51,136 nt of DNA from an uncultured Clostridia bacterium. Lineage in GTDB: Bacteria > Bacillota > Clostridia > TANB77 > CAG-508. Positions 37,872-46,338 of the stretch are shown here, in pieces (within the stretch, counting starts at the first letter, position 1; each line of letters opens with the position of its first letter). The notes below the pieces were generated by a model. That model did not search any database and was not told where the DNA came from. It saw only the letters and a program-made list of their open reading frames with translations. The DNA is taken from positions 1 to 51,136 of the forward strand of contig CANQJY010000001.1 in the NCBI GenBank assembly GCA_947624365.1. The letters are read 5' to 3'. Made by a program: the position numbers and the translations under genes.

Positions 37872-38726
37872 TTAAATTTGTATCCCCATAAATTCTATCA
37901 AAATTCCAGATATCATACCTATTGTATACAGTAATCCAACAATAAATAAATTTTGCTTTATTCCCTTATTAGTTTTAAATAAAACTGCAAGTCCTATTCC
38001 AGCTCCTGTTAGTAATCCTGAAATTAAGCTTGCCACAGATATTACATTTTGCAAATACATATTTGTAATAATTACAGATGCTGCACAGTTTGGTATCAAT
38101 CCTATTAAAGCTGAAACCATCGGTCCTAAAATAGGTCTATTTAATAGTAAATGTGCAATAGTTTCCTCACCAATAAAATATACTGCTGTATTAATAATAA
38201 ATGTAATTAATAATATGAATAAGAAAATATTAATAGTATGTTTTAATGCTGATTTAAATATACCTTCTTCATCACAGTGGCAATGTTCTTCTTCACAAAG
38301 ATGTCCAATATCATTTTTTTCTTCTTTAGTTGGTCTCAAATGATATATAAAATCTATCAATATTCCTGCAACCATTCCTATAACAAGCTTTATTGCTAAT
38401 ATTTTTATAATTACACTTGGCTCTACCGCTTCTGAAATTAAAATTGGCAACATTTCATCTGATGTAGATAAGTACACACTAATAAGAGTTCCTAATGTAA
38501 TAACACGACCTGCATATAAATTTGTAGCAGATACTGAGAAACCACATTGTGGGAAAGCTCCTAATATTCCTCCTATTATTGGTCCTAACTTACCAGATTT
38601 TTGAATAGCTTGTTTAGACTTTTCTGCCATTTTATGTTCAATATATTCCATTAGTAAATATGTAACAAATAGAAATGGTAATAATTTTATGCCATCTATT
38701 AATGTATCTTGTATAATTTCTAACAT
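37872..38726 (-). CDS. ArsP_2-family permease (putative manganese/metal transporter)
   Basis: This 284-residue protein has about eight membrane helices in two repeats, with matching GAFPQCGFSVSATNLYAGR and GLIPNCAASVIITNMYLQN motifs (the P-x-C signatures of the family). A metal-binding-looking central loop reads HLCEEEHCHCDEEG (about 140-155). Proteins of this type are annotated as putative manganese transporters or arsenic-type efflux permeases. The Cys/His-rich loop supports a metal substrate, but which one is not evident. No riboswitch was recognised upstream. Confidence 0.75.
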   Translation of the reverse strand: MLEIIQDTLIDGIKLLPFLFVTYLLMEYIEHKMAEKSKQAIQKSGKLGPIIGGILGAFPQCGFSVSATNLYAGRVITLGTLISVYLSTSDEMLPILISEAVEPSVIIKILAIKLVIGMVAGILIDFIYHLRPTKEEKNDIGHLCEEEHCHCDEEGIFKSALKHTINIFLFILLITFIINTAVYFIGEETIAHLLLNRPILGPMVSALIGLIPNCAASVIITNMYLQNVISVASLISGLLTGAGIGLAVLFKTNKGIKQNLFIVGLLYTIGMISGILIEFMGIQI

Positions 38727-38794
38727 ATTTTTCTCCTTTTTATATTTTAAAATACATTAATTTTTAGCATTATATCACATTTATTTATAAAAAT

Positions 38795-38828
38795 AAAGCA
38801 TTTGAAGTTTTTTTACATCAAATGCTTT
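38795..38828 (-). terminator. Terminator after the DUF2651-like gene
   Basis: AAAGCATTTGA and TCAAATGCTTT form an 11-bp stem with a 12-base loop; the minus strand continues TATTTTTAT. Confidence 0.7.
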
Positions 38829-38836
38829 TTTCCTCT

Positions 38837-39337
38837 TTATCTATATGTTCCGCAAAACCTACCTCTTCTACCATTTGTATTAGATGTTGGTTCAATATTC
38901 GCCATTACTGTAATGGTATTATTATCAACTTGCCTACAAGAACAGGTTGTTCCATTTCTGCCAATTGAATATGTTCCATTAAAACTATTATTAGCTGTAT
39001 TTATATCTCCATTAATACTTGTTGTAATAATATTATTGTCTTCATTTGAATTATTCTGGCAACAACATCTTCTTCTATTACAATTATTATTTTCCTCATC
39101 TTCATCCCAATTAATTCTACAAAGTAGCATTACAATATATGCTGTAAGTAAAGATAATAAAGTATATGCAATTGCTGCAACTAGTGCCTCAAAAGTACCA
39201 ATTACAAATGCAACAATTAAAAAAACGGCAAAAATAATACTAGCTACAATAAAAGGACATCTGAAAATTCTTTGCAAAATGATAGAGAAGATAATAACTG
39301 CTATAGGAAGTGCAAAAAATATTAGTAATGTATTCAT
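38837..39337 (-). CDS. Membrane protein, DUF2651-like, with Asn/Cys-rich tail
   Basis: This 166-residue protein has three predicted helices in the first 75 residues (LIFFALPIAVIIFSIILQ and two more), resembling the small DUF2651/YbeF-type membrane proteins. An unusual hydrophilic tail follows. It is acidic and Asn-rich (DEDEENNNCN), has a basic CCC cluster (RRRCCCQNN) and a repetitive low-complexity stretch ending RGRFCGTYR. No function is known. The tail may be a species-specific extension. Confidence 0.6.
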   Translation of the reverse strand: MNTLLIFFALPIAVIIFSIILQRIFRCPFIVASIIFAVFLIVAFVIGTFEALVAAIAYTLLSLLTAYIVMLLCRINWDEDEENNNCNRRRCCCQNNSNEDNNIITTSINGDINTANNSFNGTYSIGRNGTTCSCRQVDNNTITVMANIEPTSNTNGRRGRFCGTYR

Positions 39338-39395
39338 CTTTTTTCTCCTTTACTCTTTTTTATATATTATGTCTTTTATCTTTTTTATGTGAAAA

Positions 39396-39424
39396 AATAG
39401 AACTAAGAAACTCTTAGTTCTATT
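39396..39424 (-). terminator. Terminator after truA
   Basis: AATAGAACTAAGA and TCTTAGTTCTATT form a 13-bp stem with a 3-base loop. Only a weak T tract follows on the minus strand. Confidence 0.65.
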
Positions 39425-39430
39425 AATTAT

Positions 39431-40172
39431 TTAATTATCATATTCTACTTTCATTAAATATAATCCTTGTGGTGGTAATGTTTTTCCTGCCATATTTCTG
39501 TCCTTGGATTTAATAATATGAGGTATTTCTTCCGGATTTATTTTTCCCATCCCCACTTCTACCAATGTTCCTGCAATAATACGAACCATGTTATATAAAA
39601 ATCCATTTCCAGTTAATTCTATATAAATTCTATCATCTTTTTTATAAACATCTGCATCATAAATAGTTCTTACACTGCTTTTACTACTAGTTCCACTTGC
39701 CTTAAAAGCTTTGAAATCATGTTCGCCGATAAAATATTTAATCGCTTTTTGCATTTTTGAAACATCCAATTTTGTAGAAATATTAGTTTCTAAATTTCTA
39801 TAAATTGCTGTTCCATTTTCTGAATTATTAATTATATATCTATATGTCTTTTTTTTACAAGATAGTCTACTATGAAATAATTCTGGCACCTCTTCTGCTT
39901 GTACAATTCTTATACTTTTCTTTAAATTTGTATTTATTGCAATTGCTATTTTTTCAATAGGTATTTGAGAATTAGTTTTAAAATTTGCAACTTGGCCAAA
40001 AGCATGTACACCAGCATCTGTTCTTCCTGATGCAAATAATTCTACTGTTTCGCCTGTTATTTGATAAATTGCTTGTTCAATACTACCTTGTATATTTAAT
40101 TTGTTTGGCTGTTTTTGCCAACCGGTTGAAATCTTTTCCATCATATTCAATTGTTAATTTAATGTTTCGCAT
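39431..40172 (-). CDS. truA: tRNA pseudouridine(38-40) synthase TruA, rejoined by +1 shift at CGG
   Basis: TruA isomerises uridines 38-40 in tRNA anticodon arms. The native N-terminus MRNIKLTIEYDGKDFN starts at 40172 after a GAGTGAT ribosome binding site. Codon 17 is CGG; skipping its C gives the invariant GWQKQPN. The second frame continues with catalytic Asp in GRTDAGVHAFGQVA, HSRLSCKKKTYRY, GEHDFKAF and GNGFLYNMVRIIAGTLVEVG. The joined length is 246 residues, as expected. Without the shift the peptide ends 13 codons after the CGG. It lies 9 bases downstream of cdaA. Confidence 0.92.
40122..40124 (-). other. In-frame CGG +1 frameshift site in truA
   Basis: Codon 17 reads AAC CGG TTG. Skipping the C at 40124 gives GGT TGG CAA (G-W-Q), the conserved TruA N-terminal motif. 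Confidence 0.87.
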
Positions 40173-40181
40173 AATATCACT

Positions 40182-41168
40182 CTATTTTTCCGTAGATTCC
40201 TTTTTTACTTGATTTTCAATTTTTTCATTATCTGTTTTTTCTTTTTTTAACTTATCTTTCCATTTTGCAAATCTATCTTTTGATGGTTTATGATTAATTG
40301 CAAATCTTTTTGTAACAATATTACTGATTAAAATCTTTTTTAATACATCTTCCCTAACATCCATTATTAATGTACCATCTTTTGCAACAGATACTTTACC
40401 TGTTTCTTCTGATACTACAACTACAATTGCATCAGATTCTTTTGAAATTCCAATAGCTGCTCTATGTCTAGTTCCTAATCCTTTAGCAATATCTACATCA
40501 TCTGCTAATGGTAATACACATGCTGCTGCTGCAATTTTATTGTTGCTAATAATAACTGCTCCATCATGTAATGGAGTTTTAGGTTCAAATATATTAACTA
40601 ATAATTGTGGTGAAACTTCTGCTTCAATTGGAACTCCTGTTGAAATAATATCTTGTATATTTATATCTCTTTCTATTACAATTAATGCTCCTTTTTTTGC
40701 TTTTGATAATTCTTGTGCTGCAATAACAACTTTATATATATCTTCTTTTGTTTTTGTCACAATATCTTTATCAATTCCAAAAAATTTAGTATATTTATTA
40801 GTTCCTAATTGTTCTAATGCTCTTCGTAATTCCGGTTGAAAAATTACGATTATAGCAATCAGTCCTATATTCATAATTGCTGTTAAAATAGCATTTAAAA
40901 TTCTTAGATTTAATAAACTACTTACCCATGTTGCAATTAAAAGGAATACAATTCCTTTAATTAATTGCCATGCTCTAGAACGTTTTACCACTTTAAAAAA
41001 GCAATAAAGTAAAAAGATAACAATCGCCAAATCAATGATGAGTGTTACCAATTCAAATGGATTGTTTTTTAAATTATTAAAATATCCTAAAATATTTTCC
41101 GTATAAAAAGTTTCCCATGTAGTTGTTCTTGTAGGCGTAATCGGGTCTACTGTTCCAATATTTCCCAT
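40182..41168 (-). CDS. cdaA: Diadenylate cyclase CdaA (c-di-AMP synthase)
   Basis: This 328-residue membrane enzyme condenses two ATP into c-di-AMP, which controls potassium and osmotic balance. Three N-terminal helices (about residues 38-110) precede the DAC domain with LHDGAVII (DGA motif) and LGTRHRAAIG (RHR motif). The C-terminus is long and Lys/Glu-rich. CdaR (YbbR) and GlmM, the usual partners, are not adjacent; truA follows instead. A 44-residue membrane protein is encoded directly upstream. Confidence 0.95.
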   Translation of the reverse strand: MGNIGTVDPITPTRTTTWETFYTENILGYFNNLKNNPFELVTLIIDLAIVIFLLYCFFKVVKRSRAWQLIKGIVFLLIATWVSSLLNLRILNAILTAIMNIGLIAIIVIFQPELRRALEQLGTNKYTKFFGIDKDIVTKTKEDIYKVVIAAQELSKAKKGALIVIERDINIQDIISTGVPIEAEVSPQLLVNIFEPKTPLHDGAVIISNNKIAAAACVLPLADDVDIAKGLGTRHRAAIGISKESDAIVVVVSEETGKVSVAKDGTLIMDVREDVLKKILISNIVTKRFAINHKPSKDRFAKWKDKLKKEKTDNEKIENQVKKESTEK

Positions 41169-41184
41169 ATATTAAAATTCCTTT

Positions 41185-41319
41185 CTATATTAACGCATAT
41201 ATCAATGTAGCACATGTACCAGCAATCATTAGTATAACAAGAATTGCCGCCATAATTCTTCCAAACACTTTTCCTGCATTAAACTCTCTATGTTTTTTAT
41301 TTTGTACATTATTTTTCAT
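41185..41319 (-). CDS. Small single-pass membrane protein (44 aa)
   Basis: MKNNVQNKKHREFNAGKVF is followed by one hydrophobic helix (IMAAILVILMIAGTCATLIYALI). The AGGAGG-type ribosome binding site is strong. It is 16 bases upstream of cdaA and co-directional. Size and layout resemble DUF4044-like small membrane proteins. The role is unknown; an accessory to CdaA is only a guess from position. Confidence 0.65.
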   Translation of the reverse strand: MKNNVQNKKHREFNAGKVFGRIMAAILVILMIAGTCATLIYALI

Positions 41320-41391
41320 TTTGAGTTCCTCCTTAAATTTTAATTCTTTATTATTATAACATTATTCACTATATTTTTCAAGCTTTTATTT

Positions 41392-42646
41392 CTACTTTAT
41401 GTCATCTATTAAAACTGCTCCTACTGGCATTTCTATTGGCTTATTAGAATAAATTGTTAATATTGTTTCTCCTTTTTTTATTTTGTCTCCTACTTTTTTA
41501 TTTAATATAATTCCCACTTGCATGTCAATTGCATCTTCTTTTCTTACTCTTCCTGCACCTAAATTACATACATATTTAGCAATTATATCTGCTGGAAGTT
41601 CTTTTACAATGCCTGTTTTTTCACTTATCATTGGTTCTATATATCTTGCTTTTCCAAATTTATTTGTATCTTCTAAATAGCTAGTGTCTCCACCTTGACG
41701 TTCTACCATTTGTAAAAATTTTTGATATGCTTTTCCATTAGCAATATTTTCTAGCATTTTTTTCTTATTTTCTTCTGTATTGTCGCCTAATCCTGCTAAT
41801 TTTATCATATTTGCGCCTAAATCTAAAACCACCTGTTTTAAATCTTCAGACATTACCTCTCCTTTTAGAAATTTTACTGCTTCTATAATTTCTAAACTAT
41901 TTCCGTATGGTATATCCTAAAGGTTGATCCATATTTGTTAAAATATATTGTGTTTCTCGCTTTGCTAATTCTCCAATCTTTACCATTTGTTCCGCTAACT
42001 TTTTAGCTTGTTCTTTTGTTTTCATAAATGCACCTTTTCCATAAGTAACTTCTAACATTATTTTTTGTGCACCACTTGCTATCTTTTTACTCATAATACT
42101 AGATGCGATTAGTGGAATGTTATCCACACAAGAAATACTATCACGCAATGCATATATCTTTTTATCTGCTGGTGCTAAATTTTTAGTTTGAGAAATTATG
42201 CTAATTCCAATTTCTTTTACGTTTTGAATAAATTCTTCCTCTGTAATATTTGTCCTATATCCTGGTATTGCCTCTAATTTATCCACTGTTCCTCCAGTAA
42301 ACCCTAAACCTCTACCAGACATTTTTGCTACCTTAACACCTAGAGAACTAATAATAGGTAACAAAATTATAGAAACTTTATCTCCTACCCCTCCTGTTGA
42401 ATGTTTATCAACAATAATTCCTTCTAATGTGGATAAATCTAATATATCTCCTGAGTTTGACATACACATTGTTAAATTGACTAATTCTTCATCTGACATT
42501 CCGTTTATGTACATTGCCATAACTAATGCTGCTGCCTGATAATCTTCTATCTCTTCTTGTGTATATCCATTTACAAAAAATTCAATTTCTGATTTATTTA
42601 ACTCTTTTTTATCTCTTTTCTTTTCTATAATTTCTAAAATATTCAT
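41392..42646 (-). CDS. pdp: Pyrimidine-nucleoside phosphorylase, rejoined by +1 shift at CGG
   Basis: This enzyme phosphorolyses uridine and (deoxy)thymidine to the base and (deoxy)ribose-1-phosphate. The first frame (42646, 247 residues to the shift) has YQAAALVMAMYINGMSDEE, IIVDKHSTGGVGDKVSI (phosphate site) and KMSGRGLGFTGGTVDKLEAIPG, ending MDQPLGYTI. Codon 248 is CGG; skipping its C gives GNSLEIIEAVKFLKGE, the conserved G-N-x-L-E motif. The second frame ends with the AGRVRKEDAIDMQVGI substrate region. The joined length is 417 residues. rnhB lies 15 bases upstream. Confidence 0.9.
41903..41905 (-). other. In-frame CGG +1 frameshift site in pdp
   Basis: Codon 248 reads ATA CGG AAA TAG. 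Skipping the C at 41905 gives GGA AAT AGT (G-N-S). The zero-frame stop is only two codons after the CGG. Confidence 0.87.
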
Positions 42647-42661
42647 TCTTGGCTTTTTCTC

Positions 42662-43285
42662 CTAAATATTTTTAGTAAAACTTTTTCTATGTATTGGTGT
42701 TAATCCATATTCTCTAATTGCTTGCATATGCATTTTTGTTCCATAACCTTTATGTTGCATAAATCCATATTGTGGATAAACACTATCCCATTCACGCATA
42801 ATTCTATCTCTTGTTACTTTTGCTATAATAGATGCTGCAGCAATAGAATAACATTTGGCATCTCCTTTTATAATTGCTTCATATGGAATTCCTTTTGTAT
42901 CAATATGTTCTAAAGCATCTACTAAAATTAAATTTGGTTTTACTTCTAATTTTTCTACTACTTCAGTTACTCCTTGTTTAGTAGCATTTAAAATATTTAT
43001 TTCATCAATAACATCTTGTCCTATTATTGCTACTGAATAACTAATAGCTTCTTGAATAATTAAATCATATAATTTTTCTCTTTTTTTCTCTGATACTTTT
43101 TTTGAGTCATTTACACCTTCTATCATAGAATTTTCTGGCATAATAACACCTGCTACTACAACTGGTCCTGCTAGTGGTCCTCTTCCTGCTTCATCAATTC
43201 CACATATATATCTATATCCATTATTATGTATTTGTTCTTCCATTTGTTTTAGATTTGTTAATCTCTCGAATTCCTTTTCCTTCAT
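42662..43285 (-). CDS. rnhB: Ribonuclease HII
   Basis: This 207-residue RNase H2 removes RNA primers and misincorporated ribonucleotides. The catalytic motifs are ICGIDEAGRGPLAGPVVVA (Asp-Glu, about residues 28-46), the DSKK lysines, the Asp in NLILVDAL and IKGDAKCYSIAAASIIAKVTRD with the last Asp. The ending YGFMQHKGYGT...IHRKSF is typical. Complete. It sits between a pilin-like gene and pdp on the minus strand. Confidence 0.97.
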   Translation of the reverse strand: MKEKEFERLTNLKQMEEQIHNNGYRYICGIDEAGRGPLAGPVVVAGVIMPENSMIEGVNDSKKVSEKKREKLYDLIIQEAISYSVAIIGQDVIDEINILNATKQGVTEVVEKLEVKPNLILVDALEHIDTKGIPYEAIIKGDAKCYSIAAASIIAKVTRDRIMREWDSVYPQYGFMQHKGYGTKMHMQAIREYGLTPIHRKSFTKNI

Positions 43286-43316
43286 AATTGTAATTAATTT
43301 TTTACCTTTCTCTTAT

Positions 43317-43862
43317 TTAAACATTGTCATCTCTAAAATCATCTAATGCATATTTAATTTCTCCACTTTCCAATTTTACACCATATGTATGATAAATTTT
43401 AGCACTAGCATTTGGTATATTATATACAATAACATACCACCCTTTTTCATCATTTGATTCTACACCTCGAATATTCATATTTTCTAAGTCTTCACTTGTT
43501 AATTTATATACATTGCCATTAGTTATATCTGACGCACTAATACCAATGTCTGGTAATTTGCTTGCTAAAAGTTCTCTGTTTGTTACTAGTGTTCCTTTTA
43601 GTTCATTTTTGGCCTTAGTTTTCATTTCTTCTGTTGCTTCTTCTGGTTTGATTCCTAAATCAAAATTAGCATTTTCTACATATTCTTTTGCTTTTGCTTC
43701 TATTAATAACATATTAGTTTTTGTATTTTGCAAAGTTGCTAATCTAATTGCTTCCATTGCATATCTTATAGTTATTCCAGCTATTATAGTTATTATTACT
43801 ATAATTATTACAAGTGCAAGTAGTGTAATTCCTTTATTATTTTTTTTTACGTTTTCTATCAT
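43317..43862 (-). CDS. Type IV pilin-like protein
   Basis: This 181-residue protein has a prepilin N-terminus: MIENVKKNNKG, then ITLLALVIIIVIITIIAG, the same leader architecture as the 558-residue protein at 25-26.7 kb. A long helix (to about residue 60) is followed by a small globular domain with DIGISASDITNGNVYKL and a beta segment GWYVIVYN. No pilus assembly ATPase, prepilin peptidase or platform gene is in the window. It may be a pseudopilin or surface protein using machinery encoded elsewhere. Confidence 0.8.
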   Translation of the reverse strand: MIENVKKNNKGITLLALVIIIVIITIIAGITIRYAMEAIRLATLQNTKTNMLLIEAKAKEYVENANFDLGIKPEEATEEMKTKAKNELKGTLVTNRELLASKLPDIGISASDITNGNVYKLTSEDLENMNIRGVESNDEKGWYVIVYNIPNASAKIYHTYGVKLESGEIKYALDDFRDDNV

Positions 43863-43974
43863 TTTATCAATTCCTCTCTTTTTTCTATATTATATACAGA
43901 AAAAAAATTTTTTTCAATAGTAATTATCTTTAATTATTACATTTTTTTCACAAAATTTTCACATAAATATTGTA

Positions 43975-44003
43975 TTGTAATTATAAATTGGTTATGATAC
44001 AAT
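43975..44003 (+). promoter_or_regulatory. Promoter candidate for htrA
   Basis: TTGTAA and TACAAT are separated by 17 bases, about 30 bases before the ATG, with AGGAGGG in between at 44021. Confidence 0.5.
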
Positions 44004-44034
44004 AAGTATCAAATAAAATTAGGAGGGATTTTCA

Positions 44035-45294
44035 ATGGAAGAAAATGAAAATCAAAATAAAAAAAATGCTAACTTTAAAACAGTAGCAAATACTAATCCA
44101 TATAATGCAAAAAAAATAAATTCTGGATTTGGTAAAAGTGTTGTTTTACCATTTGTAAGTGGTATATTGGGTTGTGCTGTTGTTATAGGTACATGTTTTG
44201 GAGTTCCGTCAATTCGTTCTAAAATTTTAGATGTAAATTCAAATGCTCCAGTAAATAATAGTTCTAATACTTCAAAAATGGATGGTTATGTATCACAAAT
44301 AAATTTAACAAATTACTCTGATACAGCTGTATATGCTGCAAACAAAATATTACCTTCCATTGTTGGAATTAAAATAGAATATACTGTAAATAATACTATG
44401 TTGCAAATGTTTGGAAGATCAAGTGCATCTACTGCAACTGCAACAGGCTCTGGAATTATAATTAGTGAGGACGGCTATATTTTAACTAATAATCATGTCG
44501 TAACAAATTCTTCAGACTCATCAGATTCTTATTATCAGGTTTCAGAAGCTACAAAGTTAACTGTTACATTATTTAATGATGAAACAGAATATGAAGCAAA
44601 AATTGTTGGTAAAGATGAACAAACCGATTTAGCTGTTATTAAAATTAATAAAACAGGATTAGCTAAAGCTGAATTTGCAGATTCTGATTCTATTAAAGTT
44701 GGTGAATTTGCAATGGCTGTTGGTAACCCTATTGGTATGCAAAGTAGTGTAACTTGTGGTATTGTTAGTGCTGTTAATCGTCAAGTAACAGATTCAGAAG
44801 GAAAAACATATACATTAATTCAAACAGATGCTGCTATTAATTCTGGAAATAGTGGCGGTGCTTTAGTTAATAGTGAAGGTAAAGTAATAGGCATTAACAC
44901 TTTAAAACTTGCTGGTACTGGTATTGAAGGTATGGGATTTGCTATTCCAATTAATTCTACAACTGATGTTACTTCTCAATTAATTCAATATAGTAAAGTA
45001 AAAAGGCCTTATATTGGAATTACTACTGGTATTGATTTAGATGAAGATACTGCTAAAACATATAATTTAGTTATTGGTGTTTATGTAAAAAGCATTGAAG
45101 ACTTCTCTAGTGCTGAAAAAGCTGGACTTAAAGCAGGAGATGTTATTATTGAAGCTGATGGTACAAAAATCACAAAAATGGATGATTTAAATAAAATTAA
45201 AAATTCTCATAAAATTGGTGATGAAATGAAACTTAAAGTAAATCGCAATGGACAGGAAAAGGAAATTACCCTTACTTTAGGTGAACAACCTTAA
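44035..45294 (+). CDS. HtrA/DegP-like membrane-anchored serine protease with PDZ domain
   Basis: This 419-residue trypsin-like quality-control protease has one N-terminal membrane anchor (about residues 36-58), placing the protease outside. The catalytic triad is His in ILTNNHVVTNS (about 155), Asp in QTDLAVIKI (about 200) and Ser in NSGNSGGALVNSEG (about 280). A single C-terminal PDZ domain begins near RPYIGITTGIDL and includes AEKAGLKAGDVIIEADG. Start and AGGAGGG box are clear. It is a stand-alone gene. Confidence 0.93.
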   Translation: MEENENQNKKNANFKTVANTNPYNAKKINSGFGKSVVLPFVSGILGCAVVIGTCFGVPSIRSKILDVNSNAPVNNSSNTSKMDGYVSQINLTNYSDTAVYAANKILPSIVGIKIEYTVNNTMLQMFGRSSASTATATGSGIIISEDGYILTNNHVVTNSSDSSDSYYQVSEATKLTVTLFNDETEYEAKIVGKDEQTDLAVIKINKTGLAKAEFADSDSIKVGEFAMAVGNPIGMQSSVTCGIVSAVNRQVTDSEGKTYTLIQTDAAINSGNSGGALVNSEGKVIGINTLKLAGTGIEGMGFAIPINSTTDVTSQLIQYSKVKRPYIGITTGIDLDEDTAKTYNLVIGVYVKSIEDFSSAEKAGLKAGDVIIEADGTKITKMDDLNKIKNSHKIGDEMKLKVNRNGQEKEITLTLGEQP

Positions 45295-45404
45295 CTTTAT
45301 TAAAACTTCACTTTTAGTTCACACAATGGACAAAAAATTTATATACAATAGAATAAATCAGTAAAAAATCTGATTTAAAGTAAAAAACATCCCCTTTTAT
45401 TTTC

Positions 45405-45435
45405 AAAAAAGAAGCTCTATATTTGAGCTTCTTTT
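45405..45435 (-). terminator. Terminator after the DUF3298-like gene
   Basis: GAAGCTC and GAGCTTC form a 7-bp stem, extended by flanking A/T runs, with a 7-base loop. The minus strand continues TTTTTTG, and it can also serve htrA. Confidence 0.75.
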
Positions 45436-45436
45436 C

Positions 45437-46273
45437 CTATAATATTATGAAATCAATTTCACTCGTTAATGACTCATTTCCATAACTATATACTATATAT
45501 AGTCTTCCATTACGTATAAAAAATTGTTCTGAATTTTGTATTTTATACATGTCTGATTGGCTATCTCTTATATAAATAGAATATCCTAATTCTTGTAGAT
45601 TTTTTGCATTTTCTTCTTCTCTCTTTATTTCTTCTATAATTTTGTTTTGTACTTCAGTTTGATTATATTGTAATTTTTCAATCATTTCTTCTAAATTAAT
45701 TTGTTTTTTACTTTCTAGATCGTAATTATAAGTGTCTATACTAGTTTGCTGTGCACTATTACCTTTCTTTAAGTTAGAACGTATTATTAAAAAAAGTATA
45801 TTATTTTCTACATACGAAACATATTCTACTGAATATATTGTTTGATTTCCATTTGTATTCATTATTTGCCCTACTTGTTGTTTATATTTTTTTGAAATTT
45901 TATCATTAATTTCATTTATTACTTCATTTTCAATATTAATCTCTGGAATATTTACATCTAATGTATAATTTTTTCCTATACTGTCTTGATTTTGATAATT
46001 CGTAAATACAATATTTTTGTCCTCCTGTTTTTTTGAAACATTTTGTATTTCTCCTATAAATTGGTTTACAAACATATTATCAAATTGAGTTCTTAACATT
46101 GATTGTTCTTCTTCTGTTGCAGTATGAATCTTTTTTTTACTAAATATACCTTCTCCTAAAAATTGCATTGTAATAATAAGAGTTAATGCTACAACACAAA
46201 CAACAATTACTATTGTATATATAATAATATCTTTTTTACTAACATGATATTGCTTTGGTAATATAACATTCAT
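45437..46273 (-). CDS. Membrane-anchored protein with DUF3298/RsiV-like extracytoplasmic part
   Basis: This 278-residue protein has an N-terminal cytoplasmic stub, one transmembrane helix (IIYTIVIVVCVVALTLIITM, about residues 17-36) and a large extracellular domain. The pattern PEINIENEVINEINDKI...SVEYVSYVENNILFLII...NYDLESKKQINLEEMI resembles the DUF3298/DUF4163-type fold seen in RsiV and related proteins. No lysozyme- or sigma-binding role can be shown. It is transcribed divergently from the Clp gene. Confidence 0.6.
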   Translation of the reverse strand: MNVILPKQYHVSKKDIIIYTIVIVVCVVALTLIITMQFLGEGIFSKKKIHTATEEEQSMLRTQFDNMFVNQFIGEIQNVSKKQEDKNIVFTNYQNQDSIGKNYTLDVNIPEINIENEVINEINDKISKKYKQQVGQIMNTNGNQTIYSVEYVSYVENNILFLIIRSNLKKGNSAQQTSIDTYNYDLESKKQINLEEMIEKLQYNQTEVQNKIIEEIKREEENAKNLQELGYSIYIRDSQSDMYKIQNSEQFFIRNGRLYIVYSYGNESLTSEIDFIIL

Positions 46274-46304
46274 TTGTTTCTCCTTGTTTCTTTTCCTTAT
46301 TACG

Positions 46305-46332
46305 ATTATATCATTTATAAATAAATTGTCAA
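46305..46332 (-). promoter_or_regulatory. Sigma-A promoter of the DUF3298-like gene
   Basis: A minus-strand perfect TTGACA (46327-46332) and perfect TATAAT (46305-46310) have a 16-base spacer. Confidence 0.8.
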
Positions 46333-46338
46333 TAAAAT

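Noticed and set aside
4199..41905. CGG reassigned to another single amino acid
   Set aside because: Reading CGG as any one residue leaves all five genes in the wrong frame; a one-base shift is needed.
4199..41905. Five unrelated sequencing errors or pseudogenes
   Set aside because: All five insertions create the same in-frame codon, which is otherwise unused, and the flanking halves are intact. It cannot be fully excluded without reads.
45347..45383. Second terminator after htrA (AAATCAG/CTGATTT)
   Set aside because: The 7-bp stem is AT-rich and lacks a following T run; not strong enough to call.
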